DNA of 64,000 nucleotides from Actinomadura terrae (GTDB lineage Bacteria > Actinomycetota > Actinomycetes > Streptosporangiales > Streptosporangiaceae): NCBI RefSeq assembly GCF_022751215.1, contig NZ_JAICDG010000003.1, forward strand, positions 868,001-932,000, read 5' to 3'. Positions 41,625-50,753 of the stretch are shown piece by piece. The notes beneath the pieces were generated by a model that had not been told where the DNA came from, made no database searches, and saw only the letters and a list, made by a program, of their open reading frames with translations. The position numbers and the translations under genes were made by a program. Each line of letters starts with the position of its first letter. The stretch's first letter is position 1.

Positions 41625-42791
41625 ATGGGTATCGCCACCGCACCACCCGCCCGCCTGCCGCTCGGGGAACTCGACCGCCCCGCCGGCCTCTTCCGGCACC
41701 TCGGGCCCAACTGGTACGCGGCGGTGATGGGCACCGCGATCGTGGCGAACGGCGCGAACGCGCTGCCGGTGGGGTTCCCGGGGCTGCACGCGTTCGCCGT
41801 CGCGGTGTGGGCGGCGTCGCTGGTGATGCTGCTGGCGCTGATGGCGGCGCGGGGCGTCCATCTCGTCCGGCATCGGGACGTGGCGCGGTCGCAGCTCCTG
41901 GAGAACTCGGCGACGGCCGTCTTCTATGGCTGCCCGCCGATGGCGATGCTCGCGGTCGGCTACGGGACGCTGGTGCTCGGCCCCGGCGTGATCGGCCTCC
42001 AGGCGGCGGTCGCGGTGGACGCCGTCCTGTGGACGCTCGGCACCATCTACGCCGTCGCCGTCGCGGCGGGCGTGCCCTACCTCATGATCACGCGGCTGGA
42101 GCCGGGCCGCGCGGACCCGACCTGGCTGCTCCCGGTCGTCGCGCCGATGGTGGCGGCGGCGCTCGGGCCCGCGCTCGTCCCGCACCTGCCGCCCGGGCAG
42201 GGCGCCGCGACGCTGCTGTACGGCTGCTACGGGATGTTCGGCGCGAGCCTGCTGGGCACGCTCGTCCTGCTGCCCGGGATCTGGAGCGCGCTCGCCGCCG
42301 GACGGACGGCGCCGGTCATGACGCCGACGCTGTTCCTCGTCCTCGGGCCGCTGGGGCAGTCCACCACGGCGGTCGTGCAGATCGCCGGGGCGGCGGGACG
42401 GGCGCTCCCGGAGTACGCCGAGGCGACGCGGGCGTTCGCCGTCCTGTACGGGACGCCGGTGCTCGGGTTCGCGCTGCTCTGGCTGGCGCTGGCCGGGACG
42501 GCGAACGCGCGGGCGCTGCGCGGCGGCATGCCGTTCGCGATGACGTGGTGGGCGTTCACGTTCCCGGTCGGCACGTGCGTGACAGGCGCGTCCGGGCTGG
42601 CGCGGACCACGGGGTTGGACGCGCTGACCGGTGTCGCCGTCCTGCTCTACCTGCTGCTCGTCACCGCCTGGGCCGTCGCCGGATACCGGACGCTCCTGGG
42701 TGCGGTGAGCGGCCGCCTGTTCCTGCCCGCGCCCCCCGCTTCGGCGCCGCCGAACCACCCCGCGCGGGCCGGAGTAGGCCACGGGGTCTGA
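41625..42791 (+). CDS. TDT-family (TehA/SSU1-like) transporter
   Basis: 388 residues, about ten hydrophobic helices. LFRHLGPNWYAAVMGTAIVA near the N-terminus and FAMTWWAFTFPVGTCVTGAS near the C-terminus are the signatures of the tellurite-resistance/dicarboxylate (TDT) family, which includes TehA, Mae1 and the sulfite exporter SSU1. It likely moves a small anion across the membrane. Sulfite is one possibility given the sulfonate-utilisation genes elsewhere in the window, but no direct evidence separates it from dicarboxylate. Controlled probably by the divergent LysR regulator. Confidence 0.85.
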   Translation: MGIATAPPARLPLGELDRPAGLFRHLGPNWYAAVMGTAIVANGANALPVGFPGLHAFAVAVWAASLVMLLALMAARGVHLVRHRDVARSQLLENSATAVFYGCPPMAMLAVGYGTLVLGPGVIGLQAAVAVDAVLWTLGTIYAVAVAAGVPYLMITRLEPGRADPTWLLPVVAPMVAAALGPALVPHLPPGQGAATLLYGCYGMFGASLLGTLVLLPGIWSALAAGRTAPVMTPTLFLVLGPLGQSTTAVVQIAGAAGRALPEYAEATRAFAVLYGTPVLGFALLWLALAGTANARALRGGMPFAMTWWAFTFPVGTCVTGASGLARTTGLDALTGVAVLLYLLLVTAWAVAGYRTLLGAVSGRLFLPAPPASAPPNHPARAGVGHGV

Positions 42792-42897
42792 CGCTCCGTG
42801 TAATGGAACGGTTGCGATCAGTTCATGTACGAGTACGATCGGGCTGTCGTCCCACGCGTACCGGCCCCGGGCCGGCGAGATCCGAACAGAGGCGGCG

Positions 42898-45216
42898 GTG
42901 TTACCGATCAAAAGGTTGGAACTGCGTTCGGGGCGGCCTCCCGCGGAGCTGACCAGCTTCGTCGGCCGCCGGGAGGAGCTGGCGGAGATCACGCGGCTCC
43001 TCGACCGGTGCCGGCTCGTCACGCTGATGGGGCCGGGCGGGGTCGGCAAGACGCGGTTGTCGCTGCGGGCTGCGGCCTCGCTCGCCGGATCGTTCCGCGA
43101 CGGGGTGGCCTTCGTCGACCTGTCCGCGCTGCACGAGCCCGGTCTGCTCACCCAGACCGTAGGCGAGACGCTCGGGCTGCCCGACCACAGCCCGGCCGCC
43201 GCGCTGGACGCCCTCGTCCACCACCTGGCGGACCGCGAGCTCCTGCTCGTCCTCGACACCTGCGAGCACCTCGTGAACGCGTGCGCGATGCTCTCGGAGG
43301 TGCTGCTCCAGAACGCCGCCGGGCTGCGGATCATCGCCACCAGCCGCCAGCCGCTCGACATCCCCGGCGAGCACACGCTGGTGGTCGCGCCGCTCGCCCG
43401 TCCCGAACCCGGCCACTACGACCCCGACCTGCCCGGCGACGCGGTGACGCTGTTCGCCGAGCGCGCCGCCGCCGTCGTCCCCGGCTGGACGCTCACCCCC
43501 CGCAACCGCGCGGCGGTGGCGCTGCTGTGCCACCGGCTCGACGGTATCCCGCTGGCGATCGAGCTGGCCGCCGTCCAGCTCCGGGCGCTGTCGGTGGAGC
43601 AGATCGTCGACCGGCTCGACCGCCGCCTCCTCCAGGTGCGCGGCCGCCGCTCCGGGCTGCCCCGGCACCAGACGCTGCGCGCCGCGATCGACTGGAGCCA
43701 CGAGCTGTGCTCGGCCGACGAGCGGCTGCTGTGGGCGCGGCTGTCGGTGTTCGCCGCCGACGTCGACCTCGACACCGCCGAGCAGGTCTGCGCGGACGAG
43801 GCGCTGCCCGCCGACCGGGTCTTCGAGGTGGTCGCCGGGCTGGTCGACAAGTCGGTCGTGCTGCGCGTCGACCGGGACGGCGCCGTCCGCTACCGGATGC
43901 TCGACATCATGCGCGAGTACGGCGCGCACCGGCTGGAGGAGGCCGGGGAGGCCGAGCCGATGCGCGCCCGCGCGTTCGAGCGGTTCGCCGACGCGATCCG
44001 CGAGGCGGCGGGCGGGCTGGGCGGCGCCGCGCAGACCCGCTGGCTGGCCTGGTTCCGGCGCGAGCAGGCCAACGTCCGCGACATGATCGACTACGGGCTG
44101 CGGCGGGCGCCGGGCGACGTGCTCTGCGCGGTCACGCTCGGGCTGGGCCGGCTGTTCGCCCTACAGGGCATGACCGGCGAGGCGCGGCACTGGTCGCTGC
44201 GCGTCATCGAGAGCCGCGAGCACGTCCCCGGGCCGGAGTGGACGGAGGTGCTGGCGCTCGGCGGGGTCCTCGCCGCCCTCCAGGCCGACCTGCCGCCCGC
44301 CCGCGACCTGCTGCGCCGCGCCGAGGCCCGCGCGCTCGCGGGCGGCGACGCGCGCGGCCTCGGCTACGTCCGGCTCGCCGAGGGCGTGGCGGCGCTGTGC
44401 GGCGGCGACCTGGAGGAGGCCACCGCCCGGCTGGAGGAGGCGCGCGACCTGCACCGCCGCGCCGCCAACACCGACGTGCTCGTCCCGATCACCGGCGTGT
44501 TCCTCGCGGTGGCGCGGACGATGGCGGGCGACGGCGCCGCCGGCGTCGCGCACGCCGACGAGGTCGTCCGGGCGATGGAGGCGGCGGGGGAGCAGTGGTG
44601 CCGCTCCTACGGGCTGTGCGTGCGCGGCCTCGCCGCGCTCGTCGGCGGCGACCCCGGCGCCGCGCTGCCCGACCTGCGCGCCGGGCTCCGCATGAAGCGC
44701 GACATGGAGGACCGGCTCGGCGTCGCGCTCGCGCTGGACATGGTCGGCGGCTGCCTGGTCTCCCTCGGGGACGCGGTGGCGGGCGTCCGGCTGCTCGCCG
44801 CCGCCGACTGGGCCCGCGACTACACCGGGACCTCGATGTTCGGGCCGCAGCACGCGGTCCTGCGCGAGCTGTACGAGCGGCAGGCGCGCGAGGCGCTCGG
44901 CGACACCGCGTTCGAGGCCGCCCGGCAGGACGGCGCGGGCCTCGCGATGCCCGCCGCGATGGCCGAGGCGCTGGGCGAGCTCCCGCCCGACCCGGACGAC
45001 GCGTCCGCCCCGGCGGCCTCGCCCGCCGCGGCGCTGACCCGGCGTGAGCGGGAGATCGCCGCCCTGGTCGCCGAGGGCCTCACCAACCGGCAGATTGCCG
45101 AGCGCCTCGTCATCGCCAAGCGCACCGTCGACTCCCACCTGGAGCACATCCTCTCCAAGCTGGGCTTCGCGTCCCGCGCCCAGATCAGCACCTGGTTCGC
45201 CCGGGGGACGACCTAG
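42898..45216 (+). CDS. Large ATP-binding LuxR-type regulator
   Basis: 772 residues. NB-ARC/AAA-type ATPase with Walker A GPGGVGKTR (45-53) and Walker B LLLVLDTCEH; the winged-helix segment contains LRAAIDWSHELCSADERLLW; the middle (about 380-680) is TPR-like; the C-terminus is a LuxR/GerE helix-turn-helix (LTRREREIAALVAEGLTNRQ, about 707-765). Start GTG at 42898. A plausible promoter is TTGCGA (42812-42817) and TACGAT (42834-42839), spacer 16. Such proteins are often pathway-specific activators in actinomycetes; no cluster is adjacent, so the target is unknown. Confidence 0.87.
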   Translation: MLPIKRLELRSGRPPAELTSFVGRREELAEITRLLDRCRLVTLMGPGGVGKTRLSLRAAASLAGSFRDGVAFVDLSALHEPGLLTQTVGETLGLPDHSPAAALDALVHHLADRELLLVLDTCEHLVNACAMLSEVLLQNAAGLRIIATSRQPLDIPGEHTLVVAPLARPEPGHYDPDLPGDAVTLFAERAAAVVPGWTLTPRNRAAVALLCHRLDGIPLAIELAAVQLRALSVEQIVDRLDRRLLQVRGRRSGLPRHQTLRAAIDWSHELCSADERLLWARLSVFAADVDLDTAEQVCADEALPADRVFEVVAGLVDKSVVLRVDRDGAVRYRMLDIMREYGAHRLEEAGEAEPMRARAFERFADAIREAAGGLGGAAQTRWLAWFRREQANVRDMIDYGLRRAPGDVLCAVTLGLGRLFALQGMTGEARHWSLRVIESREHVPGPEWTEVLALGGVLAALQADLPPARDLLRRAEARALAGGDARGLGYVRLAEGVAALCGGDLEEATARLEEARDLHRRAANTDVLVPITGVFLAVARTMAGDGAAGVAHADEVVRAMEAAGEQWCRSYGLCVRGLAALVGGDPGAALPDLRAGLRMKRDMEDRLGVALALDMVGGCLVSLGDAVAGVRLLAAADWARDYTGTSMFGPQHAVLRELYERQAREALGDTAFEAARQDGAGLAMPAAMAEALGELPPDPDDASAPAASPAAALTRREREIAALVAEGLTNRQIAERLVIAKRTVDSHLEHILSKLGFASRAQISTWFARGTT

Positions 45217-45286
45217 GGACGGCCTGAGCCGTGTCGATGACGGTCACGTCCCTCGCCCGGCGGCTCGGGACGTGACCGCGCCTCGG

Positions 45287-46519
45287 TCAGAAGGGGCGGG
45301 GCGGCGACGCGGCCAGGCGGCGGGCGGCCAGTTCGGCGTACAGCGCGGCGCCGTCGGCCAGGACGCCGCTGTCGTAGCGGGCCTCGGGGGAGTGGTTGAA
45401 GGCGGCCGTGGCCGGGTCCAGGTCGGGCGGGCACGCGCCGAGCGCGATGAACGCCGACGGCACCTCGTTGCAGATGAACGAGAAGTCCTCGGAGGCGGGC
45501 ATCGGACGCGGCGCGGCGGCGTAGCGGTCCTCCCCGTAGGCGTCCCGGACGGTGTCGGCGACGAACGCGGCCTCGCCGCCGTCGTTGACCGTGACGGGGT
45601 AGTCGGCGAAGTAGGTGACGTCGGCCTCCAGGCCGTGGGCCCGGGCGAGGCCCTCCAGCAGTTCGACCGTGCGCTCCTTCAGCCGCTCGTGCGCGGCGCG
45701 CGAGAACGAGCGGACGGTCCCGGAGAAGGACGCCTCGTCCGGGATGACGTTGTCCACCGTCCCGGAGTGGAACGATCCGATCGTGATGACCACGGGGTCG
45801 AACGCGTCGAACGCGCGGGTCACCATCGTCTGGAGCGCGGTGATCATCTCGGCCGCGACGGGCAGCGGGTCCTTGGCGCGGTGCGGCGTCGAGCCGTGCC
45901 CGCCCGCGCCCCGGACGGTCACCCGCAGCCGGTCGGCGGCCGCCATGATCGGCCCGCCCCGGCTGGAGAAGGTCCCGTTCGGCAGCCCGGAGGAGAACAC
46001 GTGCAGCGCGTAGGCGGCGACCGGGCGCTCCCCGGACGCGTCCAGCACCCCTTCTTCGATCATGATGCGGGCGCCGCCGAGGCCCTCCTCGCCCGGCTGG
46101 AACATGAACACGACGTCGCCCGCGAGGTCGTCGCGGCGCGCCGACAGCAGCTGCGCCGCGCCCGCGAGCATGGTGGTGTGCAGGTCATGGCCGCAGGCGT
46201 GCATCCGCCCCTCCGCCCGCGAGATCATGTCGGCGTCGCCGCGCTCGGTGACCGGGAGCGCGTCCATGTCGCCGCGCAGCAGGACGGTCGGCCCCGGCCG
46301 GGCGCCGCGCAGCACCGCCGTCACCGAGGTCAGCCGCTTCCCGGTGGTGATCTCCAGCGGCAGGCCGTCCAGCGCCGCGAGGACCTTCTCCTGCGTGCGC
46401 GGCAGGTCGAGGCCGAGTTCGGGCTCCCGGTGCAGGTCGAGGCGCAGCCGGGCGAGGTCGTCGTGGAGCGCGGCGGCGTCGTCGCGCAGCGAACCGGGGG
46501 CGTTCGGGGATCGGCTCAA
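45287..46519 (-). CDS. M20-family amidohydrolase (peptidase M20D)
   Basis: 410 residues. Metal-binding motifs: RGDMDALPVTE (about 82-92), MHACGHDLHTTM with Cys109 and His111 as M20D ligands, and FQPGEEGLGGA. Matches N-acyl-L-amino-acid amidohydrolases/hippurate hydrolases, which split N-acyl amino acids. The start is TTG at 46519, seven bases from AGGAGGAG; a longer in-frame extension to 46570 has no ribosome-binding site and overlaps the DinB gene. Cytoplasmic; stands 31 bases behind the DinB gene. Confidence 0.87.
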   Translation of the reverse strand: MSRSPNAPGSLRDDAAALHDDLARLRLDLHREPELGLDLPRTQEKVLAALDGLPLEITTGKRLTSVTAVLRGARPGPTVLLRGDMDALPVTERGDADMISRAEGRMHACGHDLHTTMLAGAAQLLSARRDDLAGDVVFMFQPGEEGLGGARIMIEEGVLDASGERPVAAYALHVFSSGLPNGTFSSRGGPIMAAADRLRVTVRGAGGHGSTPHRAKDPLPVAAEMITALQTMVTRAFDAFDPVVITIGSFHSGTVDNVIPDEASFSGTVRSFSRAAHERLKERTVELLEGLARAHGLEADVTYFADYPVTVNDGGEAAFVADTVRDAYGEDRYAAAPRPMPASEDFSFICNEVPSAFIALGACPPDLDPATAAFNHSPEARYDSGVLADGAALYAELAARRLAASPPRPF

Positions 46520-46550
46520 TGTGTCTCCTCCTGAGCTGGCTGAAGCGGCG

Positions 46551-47075
46551 CTACTGGCCGATCGTCCCATCCGCCAGTTCGCGCACCACGTCCAGGTGGC
46601 CGAGATGGCGCGCGTACTCCTGGAGGACGTGGAACAGGATCCAGATCAGCGATGGCTCCTGACCCGGCTGGTCGAAGCGCCCGCCCTCCGCCGCGAAGTC
46701 CTCCAGCCGGGCCGCGCCGACGATCCGGCGGGACCGCTCGCACGTGTCGAGGAACGCGGCCCTCAGCCCGTCGAGGGTCTCCTCCTCGCCCACGTGCCAG
46801 CGGTCGTCAGGGCCGAACTCGCCGAAGGGCACCGCGATCTCCTCCGCCGCGAAGCCCCAGCGCAGCCACCGGATCTCGACGTAGGTCAGGTGCTTGAGCA
46901 GCTCCAGCGGCGTCCACCCGGACGGCAGCGCGCTCGCGCGCAGCGCCGCCTCGGGCATCCCGTCCAGCTTGCGCAGCAGCGCGTCCCGGTAGAAGTCGAG
47001 GTAACCGGCGAGCAGCTCGCGCGGGTCGGTCAGCCGCTCGGACGGTTCGGGGGGAGGTTCCACGGGCGTCACCAT
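46551..47075 (-). CDS. DinB-family (DUF664) protein
   Basis: 174 residues, four-helix bundle. Residues 43-65 (LRASALPSGWTPLELLKHLTYVE) and the C-terminal FHVLQEYARHLGHLDVVRELADG carry the His triad positions of DinB/DUF664 proteins. Members are thiol-dependent or metal-binding enzymes of mostly unknown reactions, related to the mycothiol-dependent family that the next gene encodes. Start ATG 47075. Confidence 0.85.
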   Translation of the reverse strand: MVTPVEPPPEPSERLTDPRELLAGYLDFYRDALLRKLDGMPEAALRASALPSGWTPLELLKHLTYVEIRWLRWGFAAEEIAVPFGEFGPDDRWHVGEEETLDGLRAAFLDTCERSRRIVGAARLEDFAAEGGRFDQPGQEPSLIWILFHVLQEYARHLGHLDVVRELADGTIGQ

Positions 47076-47108
47076 GATCTCGACCCTAGCCCGGCGCCTC
47101 CTGGTCTG

Positions 47109-47876
47109 TCAGAAGGCGGTGCTCGCCAGCCAGTGGTCGAGCAGGGCCCGCTCCCCGGTGACCGTCACGTCGGCGTCGTGCACGGCGAGCCGCCGCGTGA
47201 ACACCAGCAGCAGGTCCCGGACGGGCCCGCCCAGCGCGACGTCCGCGGTCTCGCCGTCGGCGCGGTCCCAGCGCGGCCCCTCCGGCGTCCGGACGATCAG
47301 CCATCCCGGGTCGTCGGTGTCCTCGGGGTCCAGGTGGAGGGACTGGTCCTCGCCCCGCAGGGCGGCCAGCCCCGGCCGGAGCGTCTCCGCGACGGGCGAG
47401 GCCATGAACTCCAGCGCCTCGCAGATCGCGTCGGACGCGAGGTCGGGCGCGACCGTGAACGCCGCGCCGGTGGCGAGGGCCGCGTCCGCGTGGTGGACGG
47501 CCGTCTCGTGCGCCATCCGCCGCAGCCAGAACCGCACCGGCAGCGGGCCGACGAAGGGGTGCACGATCGTCTCGGGCCCCACGTCCTCGGCGGCCTTGAC
47601 CAGGTCCTCGGCGCCCTCGTTCAGGAAGCCGCGCCAGACGTCCGGCGGGCCGGGGTCGGCGTCGGCCGGGTCGGGGACGGCGTCGGCCCGGCCCGTCCGC
47701 ACCAGCGCGGTCGTCCAGCGGTGCGCCTGGCCGACATGCCCGACGAGGTCGCGCAGGCTCCACTCGGGGCAGGTCGGCACGGGTGCCGCCGGGTCCGCCC
47801 CCGTGACGGCCTCGGCCAGCGCGGCGGTGTGCGCGCGCAGCCCCTCGGCGAGCCGCGCGGGTTCCGGTGTGCTCAT
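47109..47876 (-). CDS. Maleylpyruvate isomerase-family mycothiol-dependent enzyme
   Basis: 255 residues. The N-terminal MDMPI domain has CPEWSLRDLVGHVGQAHRW with its metal-ligand His; RMAHETAVHHADAAL holds the second set. C-terminal SCP2-like domain. Family members use mycothiol as cofactor in isomerisation or conjugation; the exact substrate is unknown. ATG 47876 follows GAGAGGA. Its promoter has the long spacer and dyad recognised by MerR-type regulators, and merR is divergent. Confidence 0.87.
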   Translation of the reverse strand: MSTPEPARLAEGLRAHTAALAEAVTGADPAAPVPTCPEWSLRDLVGHVGQAHRWTTALVRTGRADAVPDPADADPGPPDVWRGFLNEGAEDLVKAAEDVGPETIVHPFVGPLPVRFWLRRMAHETAVHHADAALATGAAFTVAPDLASDAICEALEFMASPVAETLRPGLAALRGEDQSLHLDPEDTDDPGWLIVRTPEGPRWDRADGETADVALGGPVRDLLLVFTRRLAVHDADVTVTGERALLDHWLASTAF

Positions 47877-47920
47877 GGCGGTGTCCTCTCGTCGGGTGCC
47901 CGTTCTCCGGGTGCGCCCGT

Positions 47921-47952
47921 ACCGTAGGAGTTCCACTCGGGTGGAGGTTCAA
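47921..47952 (-). promoter_or_regulatory. MerR-type promoter/operator
   Basis: Minus strand: -35 TTGAAC (47947-47952) and -10 CTACGG or TACGGT (47921-47927) with a 19-20 base spacer. The dyad TCCAC-TCGG-GTGGA (47932-47945) lies in the spacer. Overlong spacing plus central dyad is the MerR-family activation arrangement, for the mycothiol-enzyme gene. Confidence 0.65.
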
Positions 47953-48873
47953 GTGGATGTGACGCACGCCACAGCGGAGGCGCTGGGCATCGGCGACCTG
48001 GCGGCCGTGACCGGCGTGCCCGTCCGGACGATCCGCTTCTACTGCGACGAGGGCCTCCTCGAACCGGCGCGCAGCGCGGGCGGGCACCGGCGGTTCGGGC
48101 CCGCCGCCGTGGAGCGGCTCCGGCTCGTCCGGCGGCTGCGGGGCCTCGGGCTCGGGCTGCCCGCGATCGCGTCCGTGTTGCGCGGGGAGCGGTCGGTCGG
48201 CGAGGCGGCCGCCGCCGAGCGGGCCGCGATGGACGTCGAGCTGGCGGCGCTCGCCTGGCGCCGCGCGGCGCTGCGCGCGGTCGAGGAGGCGGGTCCGGCC
48301 GAGCGAGCCGCGCGGCTGGAGCTGCTCGCCGCCGCCGAGGACGGCCCCGCCGCGCGCGACGCGCTCGCGGCGTTCTGGCGCCGCCTCGTCCTGGCGCCGG
48401 TCTCGCCCGAGATCGAGTTCTCGTTCGTGGACATGAGCGTCCCGCCGCCGCCCGAGGTCCCGACGCCGGGGCAGGTGCTCGCCTACGCCGAGATGGTCGC
48501 GCTGGTGGGGGACCGGTCGCTGGTCCGCCGGATGCTCGCGCGCGGGCGGCTGAACGTCGAGGCGGTCCGCGACGAGCGGACGCTGCTGTCCGGCATGTCG
48601 GAGGCGATCCGGCTGGCGCTGCCGAGGGTCGCCGCCGGGGAGGAGCCGCGCCCCGGGCCCGAACTGGACCTTTTCGTGGACGCGCATGCCTACGCGCGCG
48701 GCGAGCGCGACACCCCGCGGTTCCGGCGTTCGCTGCTCGCGGGCACCTCCGTGGACGCCGATCCCCGCATGCGCCGGTACTGGACGCTGTACGGCGCGGT
48801 CACCGGCGAGCGCGTCAACGGCGGCGGCGCGCACATCTGGTTGGTCGACTCCCTGGCCCGCGCGGTCGCCTGA
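47953..48873 (+). CDS. MerR-family regulator
   Basis: 306 residues. N-terminal MerR helix-turn-helix: GIGDLAAVTGVPVRTIRFYC, then EGLLEPARSAGGHRRFGPA. The C-terminal about 200 residues are a long effector domain with no recognised family. GTG 47953 was chosen because GGAGG ends five bases before it; GTG 47941 would overlap the operator. Divergent from the mycothiol-enzyme gene, which it probably controls. Confidence 0.85.
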   Translation: MDVTHATAEALGIGDLAAVTGVPVRTIRFYCDEGLLEPARSAGGHRRFGPAAVERLRLVRRLRGLGLGLPAIASVLRGERSVGEAAAAERAAMDVELAALAWRRAALRAVEEAGPAERAARLELLAAAEDGPAARDALAAFWRRLVLAPVSPEIEFSFVDMSVPPPPEVPTPGQVLAYAEMVALVGDRSLVRRMLARGRLNVEAVRDERTLLSGMSEAIRLALPRVAAGEEPRPGPELDLFVDAHAYARGERDTPRFRRSLLAGTSVDADPRMRRYWTLYGAVTGERVNGGGAHIWLVDSLARAVA

Positions 48874-48970
48874 GCCCGCTGAGCCTCCCGAGCCGCCGGG
48901 ACCGCCCGGTCTGGCCGCCGGGAGAGGGGGCCCTGACCCGGGGGAATAGCGTGGGGTGTGATGCGGTTCC

Positions 48971-48997
48971 GGTAGCTTAATTGAAGTTTCTACTACC
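48971..48997. promoter_or_regulatory. Inverted repeats upstream of luciferase-like gene
   Basis: GGTAG (48971-48975) and CTACC (48993-48997) flank an AT-rich stretch holding the imperfect palindrome CTTAATTGAAG. Thirteen bases separate it from the start at 49010. A MarR- or ArsR-type operator is possible. Confidence 0.4.
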
Positions 48998-49009
48998 TTG
49001 GAGGCCGGC

Positions 49010-50119
49010 ATGCAGTTCGGGATCTTCTCGGTCGGCGACGTCACCCCCGACCCGACGACCGGGCGCGCGCCGTCCGAGGCGGAACGGATCAAGGCCATGG
49101 TCGCGATCGCGGAGCGGGCCGAGCAGGCCGGGCTGGACGTGTTCGCCACCGGCGAACACCACAACCCGCCGTTCGTGCCGTCCTCGCCGACGACCATGCT
49201 CGGCTACGTGGCGGCGCGCACCGAGCGCCTGATCCTGTCCACCGCGACCACGCTGATCACCACCAACGACCCGGTGAAGATCGCCGAGGACTTCGCGATG
49301 CTCCAGCACCTGGCCGACGGCCGGGTCGACCTGATGATGGGACGCGGCAACACCGGCCCCGTCTACCCGTGGTTCGGCAAGGACATCCGGGACGGCATCG
49401 CGCTCGCGATCGAGAACTACAACCTGCTCCACCGGCTCTGGCGCGAGGACGTCGTCGACTGGCAGGGCGAGCACCGCACCCCGCTCCAGTCGTTCACCGC
49501 GACGCCGCGCCCGCTGGACGGCGTGCCGCCGTTCGTCTGGCACGGCTCGATCCGCAGCCCGGAGATCGCCGAGCAGGCCGCCTACTACGGCGACGGCTTC
49601 TTCGCCAACCACATCTTCTGGCCGAAGGAGCACTTCCAGCGCCTCATCGCGCTCTACCGGCGCCGCTACGAGCACTACGGGCACGGCGCCGCCGACCAGG
49701 CGATCGTGGGACTCGGCGGGCAGGTGTTCATGCGGCGCAACTCGCAGGACGCCGTCCGGGAGTTCCGCCCCTACTTCGACAACGCGCCGGTGTACGGGCA
49801 CGGGCCCTCGCTGGAGGAGTTCACCGCCGAGACGCCGCTGACCGTGGGCAGCCCGGAGCAGGTCGTCGAGAAGACGCTGACGTTCCGCGACTACTTCGGC
49901 GACTACCAGCGGCAGCTCTTCCTGATCGACCACGCGGGCCTGCCGCTGAAGACCGTCCTGGAGCAGATCGACATCCTGGGCGAGGAGGTCGTGCCGGTGC
50001 TGCGCAAGGAGTTCGAGGCGCTCCGTCCGGCCCACGTCCCGGCGACCGCGCCGACGCACGCGTCCCGCGTCGCCGCCAAGCAGGCCGCCGAGCAGACCGG
50101 TGAGGAGGTCGTCCGATGA
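49010..50119 (+). CDS. LLM-class FMN-dependent luciferase-like monooxygenase (CE1758 type)
   Basis: 369 residues. MQFGIFSVGDV start, EQAGLDVFATGEHHNPPFVP, and HLADGRVDLMMGRGNTGPVY are luciferase-like family blocks. Close in layout to the CE1758 group, which is normally followed by a CE1759-type FMN reductase, as here. The two would supply and use reduced FMN. ATG 49010 follows GGAGG. Substrate unknown. Confidence 0.85.
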   Translation: MQFGIFSVGDVTPDPTTGRAPSEAERIKAMVAIAERAEQAGLDVFATGEHHNPPFVPSSPTTMLGYVAARTERLILSTATTLITTNDPVKIAEDFAMLQHLADGRVDLMMGRGNTGPVYPWFGKDIRDGIALAIENYNLLHRLWREDVVDWQGEHRTPLQSFTATPRPLDGVPPFVWHGSIRSPEIAEQAAYYGDGFFANHIFWPKEHFQRLIALYRRRYEHYGHGAADQAIVGLGGQVFMRRNSQDAVREFRPYFDNAPVYGHGPSLEEFTAETPLTVGSPEQVVEKTLTFRDYFGDYQRQLFLIDHAGLPLKTVLEQIDILGEEVVPVLRKEFEALRPAHVPATAPTHASRVAAKQAAEQTGEEVVR

Positions 50120-50718
50120 GCGGGCTCGCCGTCGTCTCCGCCGGGCTCGGGCAGCCGTCGTCCACGCGCCTGCTCGCCGACCGGCTCGCCGCCGCGACCA
50201 CCGCCGCGCTCGGCCGCGACCTCCCCGTCGAGACCGTCGAGCTGCGCGACCACGCGCACGCGATCGTCGACGCGGCGCTCACCGGCTTCCCGTCGGGGGC
50301 GTTCCGCGCCGCCGTCGAGGCCGTGACCGGCGCGGACGGCCTGATCGCCGTCACGCCCGTCTTCAACGCCACCTACAGTGGACTGTTCAAGTCGTTCTTC
50401 GACGTCCTCGAACCGGGTGCGCTGGAGGGCAAGCCGGTGCTGCTCGGCGCGACCGGCGGCACCGCGCGGCACTCGCTCGCCATCGACCACGCGATGCGCC
50501 CGCTGTTCGCCTACCTGCGCGCCGCCCCCGTCCCGACCGCCGTGTACGCGGCGCCCGAGGACTGGGGTGCGGGCGCCGCCCAGACCGACCTCGCCGACCG
50601 TGTCGCCCGCGCGGGCGCGGAGCTGGCCGCGCTGGTCGAGACCCGTCCCGCGCCCGCCAGGAGCGACCCCTACGAGGACCCGGTCCCGTTCGCGGAGCTG
50701 CTCGCGGGCAACGGCTAA
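50116..50718 (+). CDS. NADPH-dependent FMN reductase (CE1759 type)
   Basis: 200 residues, flavodoxin-like fold. Beta-1 LAVVSAGLGQPSSTRLLADR carries the FMN phosphate-binding loop; VTPVFNATYSGLFKSFFDV is the second FMN-binding region; LLGATGGTARHSLAIDH is the third. Supplies FMNH2 to the monooxygenase encoded just before; the four-base ATGA overlap supports co-translation. It could also serve the SsuD-type enzymes at 25.8-27.9 kb, whose operon lacks a reductase. Confidence 0.86.
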   Translation: MSGLAVVSAGLGQPSSTRLLADRLAAATTAALGRDLPVETVELRDHAHAIVDAALTGFPSGAFRAAVEAVTGADGLIAVTPVFNATYSGLFKSFFDVLEPGALEGKPVLLGATGGTARHSLAIDHAMRPLFAYLRAAPVPTAVYAAPEDWGAGAAQTDLADRVARAGAELAALVETRPAPARSDPYEDPVPFAELLAGNG

Positions 50719-50753
50719 CTTTAGAGGTGACTTATATACGCTGAGGCTGTACC

